Shown: positions 26,356 through 34,290 of the stretch, piece by piece
Position numbering within the stretch: the stretch's first letter is position 1
How the letters are laid out: each line of letters starts with the position of its first letter
Source: Microbacterium paraoxydans
GTDB lineage: Bacteria > Actinomycetota > Actinomycetes > Actinomycetales > Microbacteriaceae
Reading direction: 5' to 3'
DNA: 64,000 nucleotides
NCBI RefSeq assembly: GCF_018224615.1
Contig: NZ_JAGTUK010000002.1
Coordinates: 434,001-498,000 of the forward strand
Position numbers and translations under genes: made by a program
Notes under the pieces: model-generated
What the model saw: the letters and a program-made list of their open reading frames with translations, nothing else
Database searches by the model: none
Told to the model about the DNA's origin: nothing

Positions 26356-28089
26356 TCAGCTCGCGCTGACTGCGAGGAGGAACCAGGCGGAGTGCGGGAT
26401 CCACTGTTCCGCCCAGCGCCACGAGTCCGGACCGTCCGCCGTGTCGGGGGTCAGGAAGGCGATGCCGCTCTCGTCTTCGGGGTCGCTCGTGATGCCGTTC
26501 ACGATCCCGCCGGGAAGGTTGGGGAAGTCGGGCGTGTACTCGACGTTGTTGCGCCCCCGGCCCTGCAGCATGCAGACGTCGAACGGGTTGCGCCCGAGCA
26601 CCCAGTGCACCTGGTCCGCGGCGAAACGTCGCAGGCGCGTCACCTGCTCCGGCGCGCACGCCGGCAGGTCGGCGACGGCGAGGGCGGCGAACGCCAGCGA
26701 ACCGAGCGTGGCGTTCTCGCCCTGCCACCAGTAGCCGGTGTCGTTGTCGTGCGGGAAGAAGAACGCATCGCGCGGGTGGCCGCCCCGAGGCTGCACGCGC
26801 TGACGCGGATACCCGAACGGATTGCCGACCGCCTGCGTGCGGCGCAGCACATCCTGCATGACCGCCAGCGACAGCTCGCGCGCGGTGTCGTCGAAGCGCG
26901 CACCCGGCACGACCTCGGCGTACCGCAGCAGCGCGATCACCGGGAGGCCCGCCTCGACGGCCGAGAAGAAGGGGCGTCCGTCTTCCCACGCCTCGAACCA
27001 CCCCGGCTCCTCCGGAGAGGTGCGGTAGCGGTCGATCAGGGCCGCGGCACGCCGATCCGCCGCCGCGACGAACCGGGCGACATCCGCGCCGTCCGCCGCT
27101 GCGGCGAGCTCGGTGGCCGCCAACAGGGCGCAGTAGTCGTCGACGATCGACTCCGAGCTGTCGGTGAGGGTGCCGGTGTCAAGATCCAGCCCGAACAGGT
27201 AGTCGGTGTTCCGCGCTTCGAGGTCGTCGAAGGCGCCGATGGCGGCCGCGAGGTACTCGGCGCTCGTGAAGTCGCCGTGCTCCGTCTCCCGCGACGCCCT
27301 GGCCAGTGCGGCGATCGCCAGCCCGCCCCCGCCGCGATATGACGCGCGGTAGCGGTCGGTGCGCACGCACTCCGGCAGCGGCGCCGTGATCACACGCTCC
27401 TCCAGCCGCTTGGTGAGCGCGTCGAAGATGCCGCTGTAGAACGCGCCGTCCGGCGTGCGGAACCGCACCAGGAAGTCGGCGCCGTACAGGGCCTCGTCGC
27501 GCAGCCGCGCCCCGAGGGCCTTGTGGAAGCGCGGATGACGCTCGGCCAGCCGGTCCCGAGCCTCGAGGAACGCCCACGCGCACAGCGGGATCTGCTGCGG
27601 GCTCATGGTCGGGGTGTAGGTCAGGTGGCTGAGGAACTTGCTGGTGTCGCCCGAGGCGTCGAGCCAGCCCCCGCGGGCATCCACCGTGACGCCGGAATCG
27701 TCGCCGTAGCGGAACGCCGCCGCGTCCTTGCGCTCGATCTCGCCGCTCGATCGCCCCGACTTGAACGCGAACAGGAGGTCGGAGAGGGTGCTGGCCGCGA
27801 GACGCTCCACACCGATCGTGAACGGCGACGACGTGATCACCTCGTCGCCCAGGGAGACCAGGAGCGCATAGCGACCGGGAGTGTCGACCTCGTCGAAGTC
27901 GACGCGGGAATAGGCGCCCGTGCGCCAGGCGTCCACGCGAGTGGTGGGACGGGCGACGAGACGAACCCGGGAGTCGTCGTCGAGCGACAGCAGTTCGACG
28001 CGGGGCTCCGCGCCGGGGGACGGCACTTCGACGAGTGCCGACTTCGGGCCCTCCGCGTCGTAGCCGAGGTGGTTGGTGAGAATGCGCAT
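26356..28089 (-). CDS. Glycoside hydrolase family 9-like enzyme, apparently intracellular
   Basis: The 577-residue protein begins MRILTNHLGYDA, the Ig-like CelD_N type N-terminal domain (about 1-85), then an (alpha/alpha)6 barrel. GGWLDASGDTSKFLSHL carries the GH9 catalytic-base Asp pair, and AEQWIPHSAWFL near the C-terminus carries the expected acid Glu. There is no signal peptide, unlike secreted GH9 cellulases. Some GH9 members cleave beta-glucosamine or cello-oligosaccharides inside the cell. It is 1 base after the permease gene, so it probably cleaves what that transporter imports. Confidence 0.8.
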   Translation of the reverse strand: MRILTNHLGYDAEGPKSALVEVPSPGAEPRVELLSLDDDSRVRLVARPTTRVDAWRTGAYSRVDFDEVDTPGRYALLVSLGDEVITSSPFTIGVERLAASTLSDLLFAFKSGRSSGEIERKDAAAFRYGDDSGVTVDARGGWLDASGDTSKFLSHLTYTPTMSPQQIPLCAWAFLEARDRLAERHPRFHKALGARLRDEALYGADFLVRFRTPDGAFYSGIFDALTKRLEERVITAPLPECVRTDRYRASYRGGGGLAIAALARASRETEHGDFTSAEYLAAAIGAFDDLEARNTDYLFGLDLDTGTLTDSSESIVDDYCALLAATELAAAADGADVARFVAAADRRAAALIDRYRTSPEEPGWFEAWEDGRPFFSAVEAGLPVIALLRYAEVVPGARFDDTARELSLAVMQDVLRRTQAVGNPFGYPRQRVQPRGGHPRDAFFFPHDNDTGYWWQGENATLGSLAFAALAVADLPACAPEQVTRLRRFAADQVHWVLGRNPFDVCMLQGRGRNNVEYTPDFPNLPGGIVNGITSDPEDESGIAFLTPDTADGPDSWRWAEQWIPHSAWFLLAVSAS

Positions 28090-28090
28090 G

Positions 28091-29038
28091 TCAGCCCTTG
28101 AGTGCTCCGGCGAGGACGGCGTTCTCCATCTTCTCCGCGAACACCGCGTACACCAGGTAGGCGGGGATCAGGGTGATGAGGATGCCCGCGGCGAGGACGC
28201 CGTACTGGGCGGCGTTCGCGATCGACAGCGTCGGGAGCGCCACCTGGGCCGTGCGCAGCGACGCCTCGGGGCCGATGATCACCAGCGAGAAGAAGTACTC
28301 GTTCCAGAACGACAGGAAGTTGAGGATCGCGACCACCGTGAGCGTCGGGATCGCGAGCGGCACGTACACCGACCACAGCACGCGCAGGGGGCCGGCACCG
28401 TCGAGCCGCGCCGACTCCTCCAGCTCCGCCGGCACGGCACGCATCGCCTGCGTGAGCAGGATCACGGTGAGGGGCATGGCCGACGCCGGCAGGAACAGGA
28501 TCAGGAACTCCCGCGTGTGGAACAGTCCCATCATGATCGACAGCAGCACCGTGGGCACCAGCGCGGCGAAACCGGGGATCAGGAACCCGAGGGCGAACAC
28601 GCGCTCCACCAGCTGGCCCACGGCGCCCTTTGCGCGGGCCAGAGCGAACGCGGCGGGCACCGCGAGCGCCAGGGTCAGCACCTCGGCCCCGATCGTGATG
28701 TACGCCGAGTTCACCAGGGCCGTACCCAGCGACGCCTGCGAGAACGCGAGCCCGAAGTTGTCGAACGTGAGCGGCGTGAAGGGGGAGAACGGCTGCGTGA
28801 AGATGTCGGTGTTGTGCTTGAACGCCGAGATCACGAGGTAGTACAGCGGCGCGGCGAGCAGCACCACGTACAGCCAGACGCCCGCGTGCGCGAGGTACTT
28901 CAGCGGGCCGGTGCGGGCGAGGGCGCCGCCGCGACGACGACGGCGCGCGGTCGGTCGCGACGGGGGAGCAGGACGCTGCGGTGCGGACGCCTGCGGTGCG
29001 GGAGGAGCGGAGACGACGGTCATGAGCGCGGGTCCCAT
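28091..29038 (-). CDS. Sugar ABC transporter permease, MalG type
   Basis: The chosen ATG 29038 overlaps the upstream stop (TGATG), giving 315 residues; an internal ATG at 29023 is an alternative. A Pro/Ala/Arg-rich cytoplasmic N-terminus precedes six membrane helices. The EAA motif is ESARLDGAGPLRVLWSVYVPLAIP. It works with the MalF-type permease just upstream. Confidence 0.9.
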   Translation of the reverse strand: MGPALMTVVSAPPAPQASAPQRPAPPSRPTARRRRRGGALARTGPLKYLAHAGVWLYVVLLAAPLYYLVISAFKHNTDIFTQPFSPFTPLTFDNFGLAFSQASLGTALVNSAYITIGAEVLTLALAVPAAFALARAKGAVGQLVERVFALGFLIPGFAALVPTVLLSIMMGLFHTREFLILFLPASAMPLTVILLTQAMRAVPAELEESARLDGAGPLRVLWSVYVPLAIPTLTVVAILNFLSFWNEYFFSLVIIGPEASLRTAQVALPTLSIANAAQYGVLAAGILITLIPAYLVYAVFAEKMENAVLAGALKG

Positions 29039-29952
29039 CAGTACTTCTGCCGGAACGCCCGGCGGATCAGGAGGATGCCGGCCACGCCGACGACGAACAG
29101 CACGACCGCGACGGCCTGGCTGTACCCGACCTTCGACTGGTTGAAGGCGAAGTCGTACACGAGGAAGGACAGCGTAGCGGTCGCGTTGCCGGGGCCGCCC
29201 TTCGTCAGCAGCAGCACCACGGCGGCGGAGGAGAACAGCGTCCACAGGAACTGCAGCATCGTGACCACGCCGACGAACTCGCGGCACATCGGCCAGGCGA
29301 TGCTCCACATGCGGCGGAAGTGCCCGCAGCCGTCGATCTCCGCCGCCTCGAAGACCGAGGCGTCGATGGAGTTCAGGCGTGCGGCGAGCATGATGGCCGA
29401 GACCGACATGCTGCACCAGATGGTGACGATGATGATCGCCCACATCGCGCTGTCGCCGTTCGCGAGCCACGGACGCGCGAGCTGGTGAAGACCGAGCGCG
29501 TCGAGGAATCCGTTGATCATCCCCTGCGGAGCGAACACCCCGACGAAGACCATCGCCAGAGCGGAGGCGGACAGCAGCACGGGGGTGAACATGAGGGCGC
29601 GCACGAAGCGGTGCCCGCGCGGCTTGAGGTTCAGGTAGTAGGCGATCATGAACGCGCCGATGACGACGATCGGCAGTGTCACCACGAGCTGGAGGATCGT
29701 GTTGCCCGTGGCCAGCCACACCACGGGGTCGTTCACGAGCCGCACGAAGTTGTCGAGCCCGGCCGGCGTGCGCGGGGCGATCAGGCCGCGCCAGTTCACG
29801 GTCGAGAAGTAGAAGAGGCTGACCAGGGGGCCGATCGTGAAGACGAGGAACCACAGCAGCGCCGGGAGGGTGGCCGACAGCTGGACGAGCTCGCCACGTC
29901 GTCGGGCCTTCGCGCGCCGGCGGGCGACGACGTCGGGGGAGTAAGCGGTCAT
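29038..29952 (-). CDS. Sugar ABC transporter permease, MalF type
   Basis: The 304-residue protein has six helices and the EAA-loop EAAEIDGCGHFRRMWSIAWPMC. It is encoded between the binding protein and the second permease, with translational coupling to the latter. No ATPase is encoded in this operon. Confidence 0.92.
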   Translation of the reverse strand: MTAYSPDVVARRRAKARRRGELVQLSATLPALLWFLVFTIGPLVSLFYFSTVNWRGLIAPRTPAGLDNFVRLVNDPVVWLATGNTILQLVVTLPIVVIGAFMIAYYLNLKPRGHRFVRALMFTPVLLSASALAMVFVGVFAPQGMINGFLDALGLHQLARPWLANGDSAMWAIIIVTIWCSMSVSAIMLAARLNSIDASVFEAAEIDGCGHFRRMWSIAWPMCREFVGVVTMLQFLWTLFSSAAVVLLLTKGGPGNATATLSFLVYDFAFNQSKVGYSQAVAVVLFVVGVAGILLIRRAFRQKY

Positions 29953-29977
29953 GGGGGGAAGGGCTCCAGCAGTGAGG

Positions 29978-30009
29978 AGGGCGGCCCGGCGCTCCGGCCG
30001 AGCCGCCCT
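29978..30009 (-). promoter_or_regulatory. Intercistronic hairpin between binding protein and permease genes
   Basis: AGGGCGGC (29978-29985) pairs with GCCGCCCT (30002-30009), with an inner CCGG/CCGG stem. No T-tract is present. Same position in the operon as the hairpins at 21127, 38801 and 61415. Confidence 0.7.
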
Positions 30010-30015
30010 GACGGG

Positions 30016-31296
30016 TTACTTCGCGGCGGCGTAGATGTCGTCGACGGTCTTGCAGATCGTCTCGGCGTCGGTGCCGGGGGTGAAGGCGACCGACGTCGCG
30101 CGGTACATCGGGTTGGACACGTCGGCCGGCACGTAGATGTCGGGCATCACCGGGAAGTCCACGGCCTCGGGCAGCTCGGTCAGCGACTGCGCGAGCAGCG
30201 GGGAGGTGACGCCGGAAGTGTCGCCGCCGAAGTCCGCGACCGGGATCACTCCGCCCTCGTCGAGGATGCCCTTGAGCACATCGTTGCCGTACATGTACGT
30301 GATGAGCTTCTCGACGGCGCCGATCTTCTCCTGGCCGTTCGGGCTGATCCACCAGCCGGCCGAGGTCGAGCCGCGGTAGGCGAGCGGCTTGTCGAACGGA
30401 GCGCCGTCGGCGACGGGCAGTCCGCCGAGCACGGTCGCCGCGGCCAGCTCCTCCGAGGCGGAGGGGTACGCCCAGGAGCCGAGGGGGGCGATGGCGGCCT
30501 GACCGTCGAGGTAGGCGGCCTGCGCCTGGTCGGCCGTGTAGCCCTCGACGCCGTCGACGAAGACGCCTGCGTCGCGCAACTCCACCAGCAGTTCGATGCC
30601 CTTCATCGCGTCGGGGTTGTCGCACGTGGCGCCCTCGGCGTAGACCTGCTTGGCCTCGTCGGTGGAGAGGAACATCTCCAGGAACTGCAGGAAGATATTC
30701 TGGCCCGACCAGTCGATGCCGCCGAGCACGACGGGCGCGATGCCCGCGGCGCGCAGCTTCGTGGCGGCGTCGATGAGTTCGTCGGTCGTGGTGGGAACGC
30801 CCTCGACCCCGGCTTCGGCGAGCAGGTCGGTGTTGTACCACCACGGCCACGTGAAACCGGAGTAGGGGAACGCGCGGATGTTGCCCTCCGCATCGGTCCA
30901 GTCGACCAGCGCGTCGTCGGGGATGGTGTCGGCGATGCCCCACTCCTCGATGTAGTCGTTGACGGGGACGACGGCACCGTTGACGGCCCAGTCGAGCTGC
31001 TTCTCGAGCAGTCCGACCAGCAGCACGTCGGCCTCTTCGCCGGCGAGGAGGGAGGTCTCGTACACCTGGTTGAGGTTGTCGCCCGACTCGAGCACCTTCA
31101 CGTCGATGCCGGTCTCGTCGGTGAATGCCTCGAACGCGTCGAACAGCGGCTTGTTCTGCGCCTGGCTGGCGGTCCAGTTGGTCTGGACGACGATCTGATC
31201 GGGCGACGACGATTCGCTGCTCGCGCAGCCGCCGAGGGCCGCGGCGAGCACGAAGGCGCTGGCGCCTGCCAGGGGGATGGACACGCGCTTGTGCAC
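30016..31296 (-). CDS. Sugar ABC transporter substrate-binding lipoprotein (CUT1)
   Basis: GTG 31296 is chosen because GAAGGAGG lies a few bases upstream, giving 426 residues. The signal peptide ends in the lipobox ALGGC. The mature part is a two-lobed solute-binding family 1 protein. It heads the operon of two permeases and the GH9 hydrolase. GntR-type direct repeats lie in the region upstream, so the operon is probably repressed by the divergent GntR protein. Confidence 0.92.
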   Translation of the reverse strand: MHKRVSIPLAGASAFVLAAALGGCASSESSSPDQIVVQTNWTASQAQNKPLFDAFEAFTDETGIDVKVLESGDNLNQVYETSLLAGEEADVLLVGLLEKQLDWAVNGAVVPVNDYIEEWGIADTIPDDALVDWTDAEGNIRAFPYSGFTWPWWYNTDLLAEAGVEGVPTTTDELIDAATKLRAAGIAPVVLGGIDWSGQNIFLQFLEMFLSTDEAKQVYAEGATCDNPDAMKGIELLVELRDAGVFVDGVEGYTADQAQAAYLDGQAAIAPLGSWAYPSASEELAAATVLGGLPVADGAPFDKPLAYRGSTSAGWWISPNGQEKIGAVEKLITYMYGNDVLKGILDEGGVIPVADFGGDTSGVTSPLLAQSLTELPEAVDFPVMPDIYVPADVSNPMYRATSVAFTPGTDAETICKTVDDIYAAAK

Positions 31297-31363
31297 GGAG
31301 ACCTCCTTCTCGGGCCGGTCGGGTGCCGGCGGTTTCTGGAATGGTACTGTCACGGACTCAAAG

Positions 31364-31379
31364 TGGTCAATACTGGTAT
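31364..31379. promoter_or_regulatory. GntR operator candidate, repeat 1
   Basis: TGGTCAATACTGGTAT, a direct copy (14 of 16 identical) of the element at 31445. It lies between the divergent binding-protein and GntR genes. TGGT half-sites are typical of the HutC-type GntR regulators. Confidence 0.65.
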
Positions 31380-31444
31380 TTAGTCTCGTGATCGAACGGT
31401 GATCCGGTGCTCCTCCCCGGCGCGGTAACGCTTCGGACTTAGAA

Positions 31445-31460
31445 TGGTCGTTACTGGTAT
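31445..31460. promoter_or_regulatory. GntR operator candidate, repeat 2
   Basis: TGGTCGTTACTGGTAT, 81 bases from its partner at 31364, an integral number of helical turns within error (about 7.7), and 57 bases before the GntR start. Confidence 0.65.
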
Positions 31461-31516
31461 GGAACTTTCGCGCCGTGTACGGTTCAGGGTGGAAAGACAC
31501 GTCCGAGGGGGCAGGG

Positions 31517-32281
31517 ATGACGAGCATCAGTGAATCGCCGATTCGCGCGGACTACCCGGAGCCGCTGTGGATCCAGGCCGTCAATCTGATCAAGGTCGAG
31601 ATCTCCTCCGGTCGCCTCGCCGAGGGCTCGCGGCTCCCTCCGGAGCGGGAGCTGTGCACGCAGCTCGGTATCAGCCGGGTGACGCTGCGCAAGGCGCTGC
31701 TGCAGCTCGTGGAGGAGGGGGTGCTGAGCTCCTCCCACGGCCGCGGGTGGTACGTCGCCTCCGCTCCCGTCGCCAAGGAGTGGCCGAACAGCCTGGAGTC
31801 GTTCAGCGAGACCGCACGCCGGATGGGGCTGGAGGCCACCTCGGTCGTGCTGCGCGCCGAGACCGGCCACGCGAGCCTCGACGAGGCGGAGGCCATCGGC
31901 GTCGCGCCGGGCACCCCGATCTTCCGCCTCGACCGCATCCGCCTGCTCGACGGCGTGCCGATCGCCCTCGACGCCTCCGTCGTGCCTGCGGCGCTGCTGC
32001 CCGATGTGTCCACGACCGACTTCACGGTCGAGTCGCTGTACGACCTGCTCGACAGGTCCGGCTCCGGACCCGAGCGCGCCGACAGCACCGTCGAGGCCCG
32101 CGAGGCCGATGCGCAGGCCGCCGAGGCGCTCCACGTGGCGCAGGGTAGCCCGCTGCTCGTGATGCGTCAGGTCGCGCACGGCGCCGACGGCCGCGTGGTG
32201 TCTCTCTCGACCATCCGCTACGTGGGCGAGCGCTACCGGCTGCGGACGGTCTTCACGCGCGGCGCCGGTCCGACCCACTGA
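31517..32281 (+). CDS. GntR-family regulator with UTRA domain (HutC subfamily)
   Basis: ATG 31517 follows GAGGGGG and gives 254 residues. The winged helix (LPPERELCTQLGISRVTLRKALLQLVEEGVL, about 40-70) is followed by a UTRA sensor domain with the typical FRLDRIRLLDGVPIALDASVVP. UTRA regulators commonly bind phosphorylated sugars such as glucosamine-6-phosphate. It is divergent from the transporter operon and convergent with a kinase/SIS operon, and probably controls both. Confidence 0.9.
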   Translation: MTSISESPIRADYPEPLWIQAVNLIKVEISSGRLAEGSRLPPERELCTQLGISRVTLRKALLQLVEEGVLSSSHGRGWYVASAPVAKEWPNSLESFSETARRMGLEATSVVLRAETGHASLDEAEAIGVAPGTPIFRLDRIRLLDGVPIALDASVVPAALLPDVSTTDFTVESLYDLLDRSGSGPERADSTVEAREADAQAAEALHVAQGSPLLVMRQVAHGADGRVVSLSTIRYVGERYRLRTVFTRGAGPTH

Positions 32282-32294
32282 CACCTGCTGCTCG

Positions 32295-32313
32295 CCGTCC
32301 GGTGAGCGGACGG
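32295..32313. terminator. Hairpin between convergent GntR and kinase genes
   Basis: CCGTCCG (32295-32301) pairs with CGGACGG (32307-32313) across a 5-base loop. No T-tract; a bidirectional terminator is possible but weakly supported. Confidence 0.35.
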
Positions 32314-32328
32314 AGGCGGGGGCGCGCG

Positions 32329-33237
32329 TCAGGCGAGGCGGTTCGCGAGGAACCAGGCGCCCGCGACGGGCTGCTCGTCGAGCAGCACGAAGTCGAGCTC
32401 GGGATGCCGGGCGGCGAGCAGCGCGCGCACTGCTTCGGCGAGGCGGGGCTGGGCGGTGATCACGCCACCGGCAGCCACCACGGTGCGCCCTGCGGCACCG
32501 CGGCGCCGCAGCTGGTCGACCAGGCGCACGAGGTGCTCGGCGCCGGCGTCGATCACTCCGGCGGCGAGGGCCGACCCGGCGTCGGCGGCGCGGAAGACCG
32601 CGGCGGCATGCGGGCCCCAGTTGGCCATGGTCGGCTCGTCGTTGACGATGCGTGCGAGCCGCTCGGCGTCGGCGACGTTGAAGTCGGCCAGGAGGGCGCC
32701 GAGGAGGCCGTCGTCGGGCTCGCCGTCGTCGTGGGCGAGCAGGGCGGTCTTCGTGGCCTCACGGACCAGTCCCGCCGCGCCCGCCTCGTCACCGATGGCC
32801 CAGCCCCAGCCGCCCGTGACGAGCGGCTCGCCCGCCGCATCCGCGCCGACCCCGATGGCGCCGGTGCCCGCGATCAGGCCGATGCCCTTGGTGAGGCCGG
32901 CGGCCGGAACGAGCAGTGCCGCGTCGTTGACGCACCGCACGCGCGTGAAGCCCCGGGCGGACAGCGCCTGCTCCAGGTCGTGGGCGACCTCCGGCCGGTC
33001 GAGGCCCTGCGCCCCGACCGCGAGCGCGCCGACCGCTGCCCCGGAGGGGAGGGCCCGCGCGAGCACGTCTTCCAGCCAGGCGGCGGCCGCCTCCGCGGGT
33101 TCGGCATCCCATTCCGCGGAACCCACCACCACGTCGGCGACGACGCGTCCGGCGGCGTCCGTCGCCCGGACCGCGGCCTTGGTGCCGCCCACGTCCATAC
33201 CGACGACGAGGGCCGTCGTCTCGTCGGCCGCTGTCAC
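32329..33237 (-). CDS. BadF/BadG-type sugar kinase (N-acetylglucosamine kinase-like)
   Basis: The 302-residue ASKHA-fold kinase has the phosphate-1 motif GMDVGGTKAAV, the phosphate-2 region LIAGTGAIGVGAD, and the adenosine motif GGVITAQPRL. This is the pattern of the eukaryotic-type GlcNAc kinase family. It begins at GTG 33237, overlapping the SIS gene stop by GTGA. With an SIS isomerase/deaminase as partner, it likely phosphorylates an amino sugar to its 6-phosphate. Confidence 0.82.
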   Translation of the reverse strand: MTAADETTALVVGMDVGGTKAAVRATDAAGRVVADVVVGSAEWDAEPAEAAAAWLEDVLARALPSGAAVGALAVGAQGLDRPEVAHDLEQALSARGFTRVRCVNDAALLVPAAGLTKGIGLIAGTGAIGVGADAAGEPLVTGGWGWAIGDEAGAAGLVREATKTALLAHDDGEPDDGLLGALLADFNVADAERLARIVNDEPTMANWGPHAAAVFRAADAGSALAAGVIDAGAEHLVRLVDQLRRRGAAGRTVVAAGGVITAQPRLAEAVRALLAARHPELDFVLLDEQPVAGAWFLANRLA

Positions 33238-34250
33238 TGCGCGGCCCCGACATCCACCTTCGTGTCGTCGTTGTGGAACACGAACTCCTCGATCTCCACA
33301 CCCCGCGACTGTGCGACGGCGGCGACGAGCCCCTGCAGGAACAGGGCCTCGAGCACGGCGCGCGCGTTCGAGGAGCTGTGCGGAAGGCGGATCGTCTCGA
33401 GGTTCTCCGCGCCGTCGACCTCGTCGGTCGTGACGAGGATGACGCGGTGCCCGGCACCGCTGAGCGTGCGGGCGACCTCGTGCTCGCGCTCGTCGCCGAA
33501 CAGGATGTGGGCGCCCTCGCCCGCCGACTCCATCGAACCGTGCAGGTACTGGCGGGTGCCCATCGCGCTGGCGGGGATGCGCGCGACCTCCCGGAAGAGC
33601 AGTGCTCCGGCCTCGGCCGATCCGATCGAGGCGCCTCCGCCGACGAAGTCGAGGCTGGGTGCGGAAGCGATCAGCGCCGCGGCGCGATCGATGTGCGGGG
33701 CGAGCATGGTCTCAGTCTTGCGGAAGAGGGCGGCGAAGTCGTGCCAGGCGGGGTCGACGGCCCCGCCCGCCCAGGCCTCGGACAGCATGCTGAGCGCGAC
33801 CACGGTGGCCGTGTAACCGATGGTCGACGCGTAGCTGTCGGGAATCGAGCCGAGACCGATCAGGCGCGTCGCGAGATCGGACAGCGGCGACGGCACCGTG
33901 TTCACCACCGCGTAGCGCAGCGCGGCCGGGATCGTGTTCAGCGCCGCGATCGTCTCGCTGCTGCGTCCGCTCTGCGAGACCGCGATCACGGGGTGCTCGC
34001 CCCCGGCCAGCGGCAGCGGGGTGTCGCCGGCATCCAGGCGCCAGGCGGTGATGCCGCGCTTGCGCAGGTGCCAGACGGCGGGAGCGGCAGCCGCGAGGCT
34101 CGCACCGATGCCGAGGAACAGCGGCCCCACCTCACCCAGCGCGCCGCGGGCGGCCAGCTCGTCGACCTGCCGCTCGATGTGCGGGATCGCGGTCGCGAGG
34201 GCGTCGGCCTGGGCAGCGGTCGCCTCGGCATAGCTGATGTATCCGTCCAT
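33234..34250 (-). CDS. SIS-domain sugar isomerase/deaminase
   Basis: ATG 34250 with AAGGAA upstream gives 338 residues. Two SIS domains are visible: GPLFLGIGASLAAAAPAV with AVSQSGRSSETI, and LDFVGGGASIGSAEAGALLFREV. The layout resembles AgaS, FrlB and the isomerase half of GlmS, which act on aminosugar phosphates. It is co-transcribed with the kinase, and downstream of the amine oxidase gene on the same strand (gap of 40 bases), so may be part of one long transcript. Confidence 0.85.
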   Translation of the reverse strand: MDGYISYAEATAAQADALATAIPHIERQVDELAARGALGEVGPLFLGIGASLAAAAPAVWHLRKRGITAWRLDAGDTPLPLAGGEHPVIAVSQSGRSSETIAALNTIPAALRYAVVNTVPSPLSDLATRLIGLGSIPDSYASTIGYTATVVALSMLSEAWAGGAVDPAWHDFAALFRKTETMLAPHIDRAAALIASAPSLDFVGGGASIGSAEAGALLFREVARIPASAMGTRQYLHGSMESAGEGAHILFGDEREHEVARTLSGAGHRVILVTTDEVDGAENLETIRLPHSSSNARAVLEALFLQGLVAAVAQSRGVEIEEFVFHNDDTKVDVGAAQ

Positions 34251-34290
34251 GTCGTTCCTTGTGCTCGTGCGTGTGCGTGTGGTTGTCGGG

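Noticed and set aside
28091..30943. 950-codon frame that would fuse a permease to an N-terminal half of unknown type
   Set aside because: The N-terminal part lies out of frame over the other permease and the binding-protein gene; only the last 315 residues are real.
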